Shown: piece by piece, positions 1-8,848 of the stretch
Layout of the letters: each line of letters starts with the position of its first letter
Numbering within the stretch: the first letter of the stretch is position 1
Origin: Shewanella psychrophila
GTDB lineage: Bacteria; Pseudomonadota; Gammaproteobacteria; Enterobacterales; Shewanellaceae
Reading direction: 5' to 3'
NCBI RefSeq assembly: GCF_002005305.1
Contig: NZ_CP014782.1
Location: 930,001-994,000, forward strand
Length of the DNA: 64,000 nt
Notes under the pieces: generated by a model
What the model was told of the DNA's origin: nothing
Databases searched by the model: none
Seen by the model: the letters and a program-made list of their open reading frames with translations, nothing else
Translations under genes and position numbers: made by a program

Positions 1-1321
1 GAATTTTTACGGTGAACACCAGCTCATCAGTCTGGCCATCGCCATTAGCCAGAGAGTAGTTACGACTGCAGGCTAAGTGTTCATAGTCCATTCTTAATAC
101 TTCTTGCCAATGATGTTGTAACGCTGCCGGCAAGTCCACGGGAATAGAGCTACCTTGGGCAGCAGGAATGAAGAAGCGCATAAAGGCGCCGGCCTTAAAT
201 TTAAGGCGCTCACCGCCGACAGATTTAAAGCGCAATTCCTTGATGTAAGGACTGATAAACTCACTGCTTATTAACTGTAATTTGTGGCTCGCAGCCTTAG
301 TCACATCAACTAAAGTCAATTGCTCAAGCTCGTCACTATTATGCTGACAGGCTAACCGATAACCTTGTTCAAGTTCTTGCTCGGTCAACTGACTCTTATC
401 CGCCGAGGTCATCTTAACTTTGGATGTCACTTTTATCTTACATCGACCACATGTTCCACCTCCGCCACAAGTCGAGGGCAGGGCAATATCATGATTGATC
501 AAGCTATCGAGCAGGTTCTCATGGCTGGACATGGCCAGTTTGCCTAAACTCTTAGCGTGTTTGTCATAAATTTTTATCTTCTTGGCTTTAGCGAAACGTC
601 CGCCAAACAGTGATGCCAAGGTATATTTTCCATTAAAACCAAGCTCTACGGTCCATATCAGGCCGGTAAAGGCAAAGAACAGAGTGAATACGGCGAATAC
701 GATAATTTGAACATTGTTGAAACTACGCTCCTCGGCGTAATCCATAAAGTGCAGCATAAATGCGATGTCGACGATACGTCTGTCATCGTTAGTGTGTGCC
801 GCAAGTCGGCCTGAGCCTGCATCGAGATACACTCGAGTATTAATTTCATCGTCAAAATCGATACGCCAGAGAATATTTTTCTCTTTTAGTCTATCGTCGA
901 AGGGTGGCCCTTGTTTCACGGCACTGACAATTTCCCCAGGTCCCTTGTATGATGCGCTCGCCAGAGATTTTGCCATCGTTTCATCGACTACTGTTTGTTT
1001 ACCCGTTACTGCATCGACCAAGGTGTAGTCATTGTCAAAGTATGGGTAGAGTGCTTTTTTCTGAGTAAGCAGATAGTAAGGTTTGGCGAGTAATGATATC
1101 TGCGTCAATGAAACAGCACCTTTAAAATCTTGCAATACTTGCTTGGGCTCAATTAATTTAGATAATTCAGCCTTGGGCTCAGTAACCGATACGCGATATT
1201 GATTACCCGAGGCCGCTAGGGGATCCATGGCATTGAAATACAAGCCAGTACCTAGCCAAATAAGCAGCTGTAGGCCGACTAAAAGTGATAACCATTTATG
1301 AATTTTCTTAATTAACAACAT
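1..1321 (-). CDS. PepSY membrane protein fused to 2Fe-2S/NqrF-like reductase module (partial)
   Basis: The reading frame is open from an ATG at 1321 to the window edge, about 440 residues, so the C-terminus is missing. The N-terminus is a membrane helix of the PepSY-associated type, followed by a periplasmic-looking PepSY stretch and a second helix near residues 205-225. A plant-type 2Fe-2S motif follows: C285-x5-C291-x2-C294 with a fourth Cys at 325. After it comes a flavodoxin-reductase-like region containing RNYSLAN, which resembles the FAD-binding motif of NqrF. The family suggests electron transfer from NAD(P)H through FAD and Fe-S to a membrane or periplasmic acceptor, possibly ferric chelates. 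Its ATG overlaps the stop of the preceding gene (TAATG), so the two are probably translationally coupled. The substrate is not known. Confidence 0.8.
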   Translation of the reverse strand, partial: MLLIKKIHKWLSLLVGLQLLIWLGTGLYFNAMDPLAASGNQYRVSVTEPKAELSKLIEPKQVLQDFKGAVSLTQISLLAKPYYLLTQKKALYPYFDNDYTLVDAVTGKQTVVDETMAKSLASASYKGPGEIVSAVKQGPPFDDRLKEKNILWRIDFDDEINTRVYLDAGSGRLAAHTNDDRRIVDIAFMLHFMDYAEERSFNNVQIIVFAVFTLFFAFTGLIWTVELGFNGKYTLASLFGGRFAKAKKIKIYDKHAKSLGKLAMSSHENLLDSLINHDIALPSTCGGGGTCGRCKIKVTSKVKMTSADKSQLTEQELEQGYRLACQHNSDELEQLTLVDVTKAASHKLQLISSEFISPYIKELRFKSVGGERLKFKAGAFMRFFIPAAQGSSIPVDLPAALQHHWQEVLRMDYEHLACSRNYSLANGDGQTDELVFTVKI

Positions 1322-2112
1322 TAGCTTGCCTCCTTATTGAAAGCAGCTTTGCCTGATCTCTTATTTTCGCCTGAGTCTTTATCTAAGCGCATGCCGTCAT
1401 CGGGCTCAGCCGAGCCTCCCTCATCCGCCCCAGATTTAAAGATTCTATAATAAGTTAAGATAAGCCCGAGAATAGAAGCCGTTAGAGAGAACAACAAAAA
1501 CCAGAATAATAACCAGTTACTGGGGTCTTCATCTTCATAATCCATCACATGTAAACTGAACATAAGATCGAAGGTGCGCCAGAACTCATGACGTTTAGCC
1601 ACCAGCTTGCCTGTCTCGGCCGAGACATAAATAGAAGGGCTGCCGAAGTCATCGAAATTAACCCGCCATGCGGGTAATACTCGGCGGCTGAGCTCGAAAG
1701 GTGGGTTTTGAGTGATTAACTCGACCTCTGCTACCTCACCGTTACCACTGTAATAGTGTTTAGCGGCTTTGACTGCCATGGTTTTGTCGAGGGGAGATAA
1801 TAGCAGGCCAGTATGAGCATCGAGTAAAAAATTCTGTTCACCTTGCTTGAAGCGGTACACCTCTTTACCTAGAAAAACGCCCATTTCTAAACGCTCGGCT
1901 TCCGGATAAGCCTGAATAAGCTTGGCTAATGGATAGTCGATGCTATCCGGGTTGAGCTTGTCCTGATGATCCTCCACTAAGCTGTCGCCGTGAATATAAT
2001 CGATATCGAAGATCACCATATAAGCCCCAGAAACGGACCAAATGACAAATTGCACACCCACAAATAGCATTAACCATCTATGGTATTTACGACTTATTTT
2101 CAATAAGTTCAT
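1321..2112 (-). CDS. PepSY-associated transmembrane protein
   Basis: A 263-residue protein with an N-terminal helix (about 12-34), a soluble central part resembling PepSY repeats, and a C-terminal helix (about 205-230) followed by a charged tail. The central W-R-V-N-F-D-D and V-S-A-E-T-G-K pattern is typical of PepSY_TM proteins, which often sit beside siderophore or haem receptors and are thought to help ferric reduction. It is the first gene of a two-gene unit and its stop codon overlaps the start of the reductase-like partner. An AAGGG ribosome site precedes the ATG. No clear Fur box was found upstream. The family is firm; the biochemical role is inferred from context. Confidence 0.75.
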   Translation of the reverse strand: MNLLKISRKYHRWLMLFVGVQFVIWSVSGAYMVIFDIDYIHGDSLVEDHQDKLNPDSIDYPLAKLIQAYPEAERLEMGVFLGKEVYRFKQGEQNFLLDAHTGLLLSPLDKTMAVKAAKHYYSGNGEVAEVELITQNPPFELSRRVLPAWRVNFDDFGSPSIYVSAETGKLVAKRHEFWRTFDLMFSLHVMDYEDEDPSNWLLFWFLLFSLTASILGLILTYYRIFKSGADEGGSAEPDDGMRLDKDSGENKRSGKAAFNKEAS

Positions 2113-2289
2113 TCTTGTTTTCCCTTGTAAACTTTACCGCACCAGTCATAGCCAGTGCCTTGGTTATTATAATGTCCTAACGAGTTATTAGTAGCTGTTA
2201 ATAGCCAGGCCGAGATTAACTTACTCGTTAACGACTTGCTAGAAATCCTTAGTTATGAGCCAAAGAGGAACAAGTCTCAAATAATGAAG

Positions 2290-2360
2290 CTGACGGGAGC
2301 CAGTTTTTGTCTTGAAGTCGTAAACAATAGATTCCGGCCAACAATCATACCGGAATGACG
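2290..2360 (+). repeat. Intergenic two-hairpin repeat, partial copy
   Basis: The 2113-2492 gap holds one copy of the window-wide repeat: a decayed first half (ends in GGGAGCCAG) and a second half with ATTCCGG and CCGGAAT arms at about 2331-2357. No gene was seen in the rest of the gap. Confidence 0.7.
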
Positions 2361-2492
2361 CTAGTTGAACACGCAGGTATGACAATAGATAAGCATCCCG
2401 ACGGTGGGTTTCGTGGCTAAAAGTAGGCCTTAGTTGTTAACTCGTAGCTAGAAGCTCGTAACTCGAGACAGCTCTTCCTCAGCTTCCCCGTC

Positions 2493-3449
2493 CTAGCTTT
2501 GTTCAAAAAGCTCCTTAATCGTCTCTTTGAGCCAGCGCAGTTTAGGGTTATGAGAATTGCGCTTATGCCACATTAAGGTAATGGGGATCTCTATCTGTTT
2601 ACAGGCTTCAGCACTGATGGGTAAAGGTCTGGTAACTAAGTTGGGATGATATCGTTTAATGTAGTCTCGGCAATAGCTAGGGGCAGTAGTGAACATGGTT
2701 TGATTTGACTGGGCCGCCATAAACAGGGACTGCTCAAAGGTTGATAACGACAGGGCAATATTACGACTTAACCTAGCTTCAGCTAAAATTTCATCCAATG
2801 CCCAGGTCTCACTCTTTTCCCAGAGGATGTTGATATGGCGGTATTTTAAAAAGGTGTCCATATTCCAGACTTCATCCAGCGCTGGATGATCTTCTCTGAG
2901 ATACACCACAGGCAAGTCAGTAAACAGCACCTCATAATCGATAAAGTAGGGCAGTAAGTCGAGGGTTTCAGATGAACGTGGGTGGCTTTCCCGTCCACAT
3001 AAACCGATATCGGCCTCACCATTGGTAATGGCTGCTAACGAGTCATACTCCCAGTTACGAATTTTAATATTGGCATCTGGATATTGTTGATTGATACGTT
3101 GGGGTAACTCACCAAGCTTAAGCATATGGAGTGGCGATTCCATCATCAGCTGAAAGCTGACGCCCTTAGGCGTCTCACTACTGCGTTTAGCTGCGATTTG
3201 AGTGGCAACTTGAAACCATTCAGAAAGCTCGCCTTCCATACTTAAAGCCAGCGGCGTGGCTTGCAATCCTTGTGGCGTACGCACAAACAAGGGGTCATCA
3301 AACCAATCTCTGAGTTTTGTCAGCGATTTACTCACAGCCGATGGCGTAACCGAAAGCTTTTTAGCGGTCTTAGTCACGCTGCGTTCGTTTAAGAGTAACT
3401 GCATGGTAAACAGCAGGTTCAAATCAAGACGATGCAGGGACTTTGTCAT
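2493..3449 (-). CDS. yidZ: LysR-family regulator YidZ
   Basis: A 318-residue LysR-type regulator. The N-terminal winged helix-turn-helix (about 8-67) contains the recognisable segments LDLNLLFTMQLLLNERSVTK and VTPSAVSKSLTKLR; the rest is the periplasmic-binding-fold effector domain. The sequence follows Escherichia coli YidZ along its length, including RESHPRS, FEQSLFMAAQ and LWHKRNSHNPK. E. coli YidZ has been linked to survival under anaerobic nitric oxide stress, though its target is not firmly known. It lies directly after mdtL and overlaps it by 26 bases, the same gene association seen in E. coli, which supports both names. The effector here is unknown. Confidence 0.9.
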   Translation of the reverse strand: MTKSLHRLDLNLLFTMQLLLNERSVTKTAKKLSVTPSAVSKSLTKLRDWFDDPLFVRTPQGLQATPLALSMEGELSEWFQVATQIAAKRSSETPKGVSFQLMMESPLHMLKLGELPQRINQQYPDANIKIRNWEYDSLAAITNGEADIGLCGRESHPRSSETLDLLPYFIDYEVLFTDLPVVYLREDHPALDEVWNMDTFLKYRHINILWEKSETWALDEILAEARLSRNIALSLSTFEQSLFMAAQSNQTMFTTAPSYCRDYIKRYHPNLVTRPLPISAEACKQIEIPITLMWHKRNSHNPKLRWLKETIKELFEQS

Positions 3450-4671
3450 TACTGTTTAGCTCCGAAACCTTGTGAGTTAACTTGTCACTTGATACTGTCT
3501 TACTGGGGGCTACAAGCAGGAGTATGATGCTTGTTGTCCCAGCTAGCAGCAACAAGAATATCAACATATTCAGTGCACTCGTGCCTAGCGAGCCCATCAA
3601 GGTAATATAAATTGCCGAGCAAGCTATCTGGCAAATTCCCAGCACTGAACTCGCCATGCCCGCTCTACGTTTAAAAGGTGATAGCGCCTGACTCATGGCC
3701 GAACCAAATCCGAGTGAAAAGCCGGCGCAAATCAAACTTATCCCGAGTAGGTTCACACTGTTATCGAGCTTAAATTGATAACCCGCCATAAGCACAACTG
3801 CAGACCCTATAAATAGACATTGAGAAGCTAACATTATCCTGTGTTGGCCGAATCGTGTGAGTAACTTAGGGGCTAAAAATGACGTTGTCATACTAACTGC
3901 CGCTAAGCCTGCCATAGCCGCCGAGTACTCACCGGTTGAATAGCGCATCTGTTCCATCAATAACATAGGAGAGATGTTTACATAGGTCAGAATCGTGGTG
4001 ACGGCTAAGGACGTCATAATCAAACGACTGATAAAAAGCCGGGAGACGAGCGACTCATTGATACTTGCCTTGTCCAAGTTTTTACTTAAGCCGTTGAAAT
4101 TGTGAGCACTCTCAATGTTCTTAGGTTTGGTTTCTTTTAATATCAACAAACAAAGCTGAAAGATCAGCGTGGCCATTATCGCCATAGAAATAAACAGACT
4201 GTACCATTCGAACCGGATTAAAATCACATGACCTATAACCGGGGCCAAAACAGGTACGATACAGGTAATACCATTGATCATGGTCAGTATCTTAGCCCGC
4301 TTATCATCATCTAAAGTGTCACGCAAAATAGCGAAAGTCACCACATAACAAAAGCCAGCGCCAATACCTTGGCCGAAGCGGGCAAACAAGAAGTAATCGA
4401 CAGTGACTGAGTTTGCTGCATACCAGGAGGCAATGGCAAATATAGCAGCACCCATCAAGGCAACAGGTTTTCGACCGATATGATCAGCTAACCATCCGGC
4501 TAACAACATGGTCGATGCCATACCCGCCAGATAAATCGAAAAGGCCACGTGCAAGTCAGACTGTGAAGCATTTAAATCTCGCGCGATATCAGGCAAGCCG
4601 ACTAAATACAGGTCTATGCCTAAGGGATACACAAGCACTAAAGCGAAACTACACAAAAGGTAACGAAACAT
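3424..4671 (-). CDS. mdtL: MFS multidrug efflux transporter MdtL
   Basis: A 415-residue, 12-helix major facilitator protein of the DHA1 drug:H+ antiporter group. The start resembles E. coli MdtL closely (LCSFALVLVYPLGID, YLVGLPDIARDLNAS), and the MFS signature is present in the first cytoplasmic loop (DHIGRKP). Helix 5 carries an APVIGH motif typical of drug exporters. MdtL confers resistance to chloramphenicol in E. coli when overproduced; substrates here are not known. It overlaps yidZ at the 3' end, so the two probably form one transcript with the regulator translated second. The frame is complete and shows no damage. Confidence 0.9.
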   Translation of the reverse strand: MFRYLLCSFALVLVYPLGIDLYLVGLPDIARDLNASQSDLHVAFSIYLAGMASTMLLAGWLADHIGRKPVALMGAAIFAIASWYAANSVTVDYFLFARFGQGIGAGFCYVVTFAILRDTLDDDKRAKILTMINGITCIVPVLAPVIGHVILIRFEWYSLFISMAIMATLIFQLCLLILKETKPKNIESAHNFNGLSKNLDKASINESLVSRLFISRLIMTSLAVTTILTYVNISPMLLMEQMRYSTGEYSAAMAGLAAVSMTTSFLAPKLLTRFGQHRIMLASQCLFIGSAVVLMAGYQFKLDNSVNLLGISLICAGFSLGFGSAMSQALSPFKRRAGMASSVLGICQIACSAIYITLMGSLGTSALNMLIFLLLLAGTTSIILLLVAPSKTVSSDKLTHKVSELNSNDKVPASS

Positions 4672-4795
4672 AATCAGTTAAGGTCTTGGTTGATATACAG
4701 TAATGACCGAGAGACTAAAGTGTTATGAAGTGAAGGGCTAGTTGCCATAACGACAACAGGTATTTCCCAAATGGAAATATGCTTTTTACTTGGTT

Positions 4796-4943
4796 CTTAA
4801 GAATGGATTCCGGCCTAAAAGAGTACCGGAATGACGATAGGTAAGTATATATTCTGTCATCCCGGACTTGTTCCGGGATCCAGCAGTTGTCTTTATGTGC
4901 TAAGCAATGGATTCCGGCCAAGGAGCATGCCGGAAAGACAATA
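4796..4943 (+). repeat. Two-hairpin repeat cluster
   Basis: Two copies of the second-half hairpin (ATTCCGG/CCGGAAT arms) flank one first-half hairpin (TCCCGGA/TCCGGGA) in the gap after hmgA. All are in the left-side orientation. The gap 4672-4999 holds no gene. Confidence 0.85.
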
Positions 4944-4999
4944 GATCAAAGCTGTCCTCTTAGTCTTTAATTTTACTTATACTCTGCGACCGAAACTCG

Positions 5000-6301
5000 T
5001 TACTCGCAGCTTCTGTTAAACTTTTTCTTTATCGCTTTCCAGCACTGGGAATAATTTGGCTGTCGTGTCTTACCTTCTAATGCAAACTTAGTCGGCTGTA
5101 TGATGTAACGCGACTCGAACATAAACGCTAGGGTGTTTTCATAGCGCTGAGGAGCGAGTTCAGCATTCGATGCCTTCTCGAATACTTCGGCTTCGGGGCC
5201 ATGGGGCGACATGCAATTGTGTAGGCTTGAACCTCCGGGTATGAAACCGTGTTCCTTGGCATCATATACACCTTCAATCAAACCCATAAATTCACTCATC
5301 ATGTTGCGATGATAATAAGGCGGCCTAAAGGTATTCTCGGCAACCATCCAACGAGGTGGAAATACCACAAAGTCGATATTGGCAACGCCCGGTGTACCTG
5401 ATGGGGATGTCAGCACGGTAAATATAGAAGGGTCGGGATGATCGAAGCTTACGGTATTGATCACATTAAAGCGTGAAAGGTCGTACTTGTATGGCGCGCT
5501 ATTACCGGTCCAGGCAACGACATCGAAAGGTGAGTGGCCGATGTCACAGCGAAACAGGTTGCCGCCAAACTTTGTCACTAATTCGAAATCACCTTCTTTA
5601 TCTTCAAAACAGGCAATTGGATACTCAAAGTCTCGATCGTTGGCATAACCATTGGCGCCAACAGGCCCGCGTTCGGCAAGAACATAAGGATGGCCATAGT
5701 TTTCACAGATATAACCGCGAGCAGAGTCAGTGAGTAACTCGACAGAGAATTTAATACCACGGGGAATGACCGCAATTTCACCGGCTTTAATGGCAAGCTT
5801 GCCACATTCAGTATGCAAGATGATCTCGCCAAGCTCGGGCACAAACAAAAGCTCGCCGTCGGCATTGCAAAAATAACGGCCTTCCATCGAACTATTGGCC
5901 ACATAGATATGAATACCAATACCAGCCTGACCGTTAACACTACCATTGGCCGCCATAGTGACTAAGCCATCGATGAAGTCCGTTTTTTCAGTCGGTAATT
6001 CGACGGGATCCCAACGTAACATAGTGGGTGGGGTTATAACTTCGGTGATAGGTGCACTGCGAACCAATGCGTTGTCTATGGCTTCATATTCACCTTGAAC
6101 AACTGATGGGCGTATCCGGTAGAACCAGTTGCGACGATTATCACAGCGAGGCGCGGTAAAGGCGGTGACATTAAATTGCTCAGCATACAGATCATACTTT
6201 ACTTTCTGCGGGCTAAACTGGCCGATAGGGAGGGCACCTGGCAGGGCTTCTGTCTCAAACTCGTTACCAAAACCTGTCATGTATTCTAGTTCAATAGTCA
6301 T
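5000..6301 (-). CDS. hmgA: Homogentisate 1,2-dioxygenase
   Basis: A 433-residue non-haem iron dioxygenase that opens the ring of homogentisate to maleylacetoacetate in tyrosine and phenylalanine breakdown. Family landmarks are clear: YMTGFGNEFETEALPGALP at the N-terminus, FYRIRPSV, FPPRWMVAENTFRPPYYHRN with an iron-ligand His cluster, and PGGSSLHNCMSPHGPE near the C-terminus. The frame extends 36 codons upstream, but the ATG at 6301 is preferred because it has an AGAGGAC ribosome site 8 bases ahead and matches the usual family start. The gene stands alone here; fumarylacetoacetase, maleylacetoacetate isomerase and the HPP dioxygenase are not in the window. Regulation by the divergent MarR gene is likely (see operators). 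Confidence 0.95.
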   Translation of the reverse strand: MTIELEYMTGFGNEFETEALPGALPIGQFSPQKVKYDLYAEQFNVTAFTAPRCDNRRNWFYRIRPSVVQGEYEAIDNALVRSAPITEVITPPTMLRWDPVELPTEKTDFIDGLVTMAANGSVNGQAGIGIHIYVANSSMEGRYFCNADGELLFVPELGEIILHTECGKLAIKAGEIAVIPRGIKFSVELLTDSARGYICENYGHPYVLAERGPVGANGYANDRDFEYPIACFEDKEGDFELVTKFGGNLFRCDIGHSPFDVVAWTGNSAPYKYDLSRFNVINTVSFDHPDPSIFTVLTSPSGTPGVANIDFVVFPPRWMVAENTFRPPYYHRNMMSEFMGLIEGVYDAKEHGFIPGGSSLHNCMSPHGPEAEVFEKASNAELAPQRYENTLAFMFESRYIIQPTKFALEGKTRQPNYSQCWKAIKKKFNRSCE

Positions 6302-6375
6302 GTTTACTTGTCCTCTATGGCACCCAAGTGCACACTCAGATGATTTGGTACTTATATTGTTATTTCGTTCTATTA

Positions 6376-6411
6376 GATTGAAACTACTCTCAAGTGAGAC
6401 TAGTTTCAATC
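6376..6411. promoter_or_regulatory. Palindromic operator upstream of hmgA
   Basis: Outer arms GATTGAAACTA and TAGTTTCAATC are perfect inverted repeats (11 bp each). The inner core is TCTCAAGTGAGA at 6388-6399. The site is about 75 bases upstream of the hmgA start. The core and its ACTA/TAGT flanks recur in front of the marR gene. Confidence 0.7.
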
Positions 6412-6460
6412 TTTGTGCTATAAATAGTCACAAGGATCACTGTCAACTTTGACTGGGTTT

Positions 6461-6478
6461 TGTAAATGAAACGGTACA
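6461..6478. promoter_or_regulatory. Possible TyrR/PhhR-like box
   Basis: TGTAAA-N6-GGTACA resembles the TyrR box TGTAAA-N6-TTTACA, with a perfect left half and four of six bases in the right half. It lies 160 bases upstream of hmgA. The match is incomplete and may be chance. Confidence 0.3.
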
Positions 6479-6626
6479 AAGAGGTAAAGCCAGCTAAGAG
6501 GTTGTAGTTTGTAAGTCGCTATTCTAGTGTCATAAAGCTTATCAATAACTGGATTCTGTTCTTAAGCTTCATCAGAAACGGTAGACTCAAAAATTCGTGA
6601 ATGGCGTTAAACCAAATTTGTAATAA

Positions 6627-6649
6627 ACTAATCTCATATGAGAATAAGT
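6627..6649. promoter_or_regulatory. Palindromic operator upstream of the MarR gene
   Basis: ACTA-A-TCTCATATGAGA-A-TAAGT. The 12-bp core (6632-6643) is a perfect palindrome and differs only in its two central bases from the hmgA core. Symmetric sites of this size are typical for MarR proteins. Confidence 0.65.
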
Positions 6650-6679
6650 TGGTCGCCGATCTCTCTAAAATAAGCGCAC

Positions 6680-6739
6680 AGTACTAAATAAAGTACTAAA
6701 CAAAGAGCTAAATAAAGAGCTAAATAAAGAGCCAAACAA
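6680..6739 (+). repeat. Five tandem 12-bp repeats ending at the marR start codon
   Basis: Five consecutive 12-base units of the form AG(T/A)(A/G)CYAAAYAA; the last A of unit five is the A of the ATG at 6739. Several units carry AAAGAG, which could serve as a ribosome site. Confidence 0.8.
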
Positions 6740-7290
6740 TGAAAGAGAATGCTATGCCTGAATCACTCGAGTCCAGTCTCATATTAAAACACTTCCTTCC
6801 CTACAGGTTAGTGAACTTAGCCCAAAATGTGAGTGAAAAGTTTGCCGAAGTCTATCAAGATAAATTTAACCTGACGGTGCCCGAGTGGCGAATACTAGTA
6901 CACCTTTTCGAACAAGCTAGTGTTGTTGAACAAGTAAAGGAAGCCGAGCAGAGCAATGCAACAAATAAAGAAGGTAAAGATAATGTAGAGGGAAAGGCTG
7001 GTGGCATTAGCGCCAAAGACCTCACCGTACTGGCATCAATGGACAAGTCTACCGTTTCACGTGCGGTTAAGATCATGCTTGATAAAGGCTATCTGGTAAA
7101 ACACACGAATGAAAATGATAAACGTGCCTCTCTATTAAAGTTAACCCAAGAGGGTAAAAAACTCTACCTAGCTATCGCCCCAGAGGCACTGAAATGGGAA
7201 GCAAGCCTACTCGATGTGCTCAGTGCGTCAGAGTACCGTGACCTGATGCGAATAATAGATAAGCTGGATAATAGATTAGCTGGAGTTTGA
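6739..7290 (+). CDS. MarR-family transcriptional regulator
   Basis: A 183-residue MarR protein. The winged helix core is visible as TVPEWRILVHLFEQ, then AKDLTVLASMDKSTVSRAVKIMLDKGYLVK and the wing NENDKRASLLKLTQEGKKLY. A 30-residue glutamate/lysine-rich insertion (about 55-90) sits between the first helices and the recognition part, which is unusual for the family. It is divergent from hmgA and both promoters carry the same palindrome type, so it probably represses hmgA and itself, with a tyrosine pathway intermediate as likely ligand (inference). A second ATG at 6754 is also possible as start. Confidence 0.85.
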   Translation: MKENAMPESLESSLILKHFLPYRLVNLAQNVSEKFAEVYQDKFNLTVPEWRILVHLFEQASVVEQVKEAEQSNATNKEGKDNVEGKAGGISAKDLTVLASMDKSTVSRAVKIMLDKGYLVKHTNENDKRASLLKLTQEGKKLYLAIAPEALKWEASLLDVLSASEYRDLMRIIDKLDNRLAGV

Positions 7291-7339
7291 AGTTCTCTAT
7301 CCCCAGATTATTCAAAGTTTAGAGCTCACTTAAAAGACG

Positions 7340-8085
7340 AAGAATGGATTCCGGCCAAAAGAATACCGGAAAGACGATAGGTCAAGTATCTCGGAATTAT
7401 CTACTATTTTGTCTTTGACCTACAGGGACGTAGGAAATGTCGATTCGTGGTGACTATAAGGATATAGGAGGTACGAGTCCATTATCGACCCGGACTTGAT
7501 TCTTTTGCAGTCTTCCCGGACTTGTTCCGGGATCCAGCTTTTGTCTTTAAGTTCTAAACAGTGGATTCCGGCCTAAAAGCATGCCGGAAAGACGATAGGT
7601 CAAGTATCTCGGAGTTATCTACTATTTTGTCTTCTGACCTACAGGGACGTAGGAAATGTCGGTTCGTGGTGACTATAAGGATATAGGAGGTACGAGTCCA
7701 TTATCGACCCGGACTTGTTCCGGGATCCAGCTTTTGTCTTTAAGTTCTAAACAGTGGATTCCGGCCTAAAAGCATGCCGGAAAGACGGTAGAGACAGACC
7801 TACATGGGTCATTGATACTCCTGATATCATTCAGACATTTCCCATATTCCTATGGGTCAAGGTGGAAATGTCGATAATGCACGACTATATGGATATAGGA
7901 GGTAGGAGTCCATGGATGGACAAAGGTAGAATAATGCAGGAGCTATTATCGAGAGTGAAGCAGGGCGAAAATCATGATTGAGCGAGAGACATGGAATAGA
8001 ACTGGCCTTTTAACAAGGATGTTATCGTCAGAACCGAGAGAAATTATCGACCTGGTTTTTTTGTTCCGAGATCCAGTTTTTAATG
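7340..8085 (+). repeat. Repeat cluster with about 220-bp direct duplication
   Basis: Two near-identical blocks (about 7345-7500 and 7560-7715) each contain the second-half hairpin, a CTACAGGGACGTAGG palindrome, and a conserved stretch with ATAAGGATATAGGAGGTACG, followed by the first-half hairpin. A third diverged block runs through 7780-8080. Open frames through this region are composed of repeat sequence and are not called as genes. Confidence 0.8.
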
Positions 8086-8101
8086 TCGATTATAAAGAAG
8101 T

Positions 8102-8390
8102 TCAGCTCTGAATCTCATTCCATAAGTCATGCCATTCAGGATTCTGGTTTTCAATAAGATTGACTTTCCATTGTCTACGCCACTTTTTAAGCTTCTTTTC
8201 ACGAGATATTGCCGAATACATAGAGTCCGTCACTTCATAGTAAACCAGCTGGGTAACATGGTATCTATCAGTAAATCCAGTTACTAGGTGCTCTCTATGC
8301 TCCCAAATGCGTTTAATAAGGTCACTAGTGACCCCCCACATATAAGGTCCCATTCTTCTTACTGGCTAATATGTACACACAAGGCTGCAT
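8102..8390 (-). pseudogene. GIY-YIG nuclease superfamily protein, frameshifted
   Basis: Reading from the ATG at 8390 gives MQPCVYILASKKNGTLYVG, the normal start of small GIY-YIG proteins (YhbQ type), then stops after a run of six G (8332-8337 as C on the plus strand). Moving one base restores VTSDLIKRIWEHREHLV to the end at 8102, including the conserved Arg, His and Glu. A single extra G is therefore the likely cause. The downstream in-frame ATG would yield only 83 residues without the GIY strand. Either this is a recent pseudogene or the G tract slips. It is surrounded by intergenic repeats. Confidence 0.8.
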
Positions 8391-8465
8391 GATCTTCGTC
8401 CATGAAGTTAATAGAATCTAATTTTAGACTAGTGGGTCATAAGGATCAGAGATAAAGCAGACAAA

Positions 8466-8745
8466 AATGGATTCCGGCCTAAAAGAGTACCGGAATGACA
8501 ATAGGTAAGTATCCCGGAGCTATCAACTATTCTGTCATCCCGGACTCGTTCCGGGATCTAGCTGTTGGTTTGACGTTTCTAAACATAGATTCCGGTCTAA
8601 AAGAGTACCGGAATGACGATAGGTTAAGTATCCCGGAGCTATCAACTATTCTGTCATCCCGGGCTTGTTCCGGGATCCAGCTTTTGGTTTCTGATTAGAA
8701 TTCTAGAGAATGGATTCCGGCCTAAAAGAGTGCCGGAATGACGGT
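8466..8745 (+). repeat. Two-hairpin repeat cluster (three units)
   Basis: Three second-half hairpins alternate with two first-half hairpins (about 8533-8562, 8655-8683). All have the left-side orientation. Nothing else is seen between 8391 and 8848. Confidence 0.85.
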
Positions 8746-8848
8746 AGTAAAATCGTCCGGAAAGAAGGTAGTTAAACAGTTTAAATATGTCGATTTAACG
8801 AGGCTGAAACCTAGCTAACAGTTATTCTTGAAGCCTTTCTATAGCAAT

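Noticed and set aside
5457..5946. Frames of 63-122 codons inside hmgA
   Set aside because: Shadow frames of a clearly coding gene.
7754..7981. A 75-codon frame with a good AGGAGG-like site inside it
   Set aside because: It lies wholly in repeat sequence and the AGGAGGT belongs to the repeated block, also found inverted near 25500.
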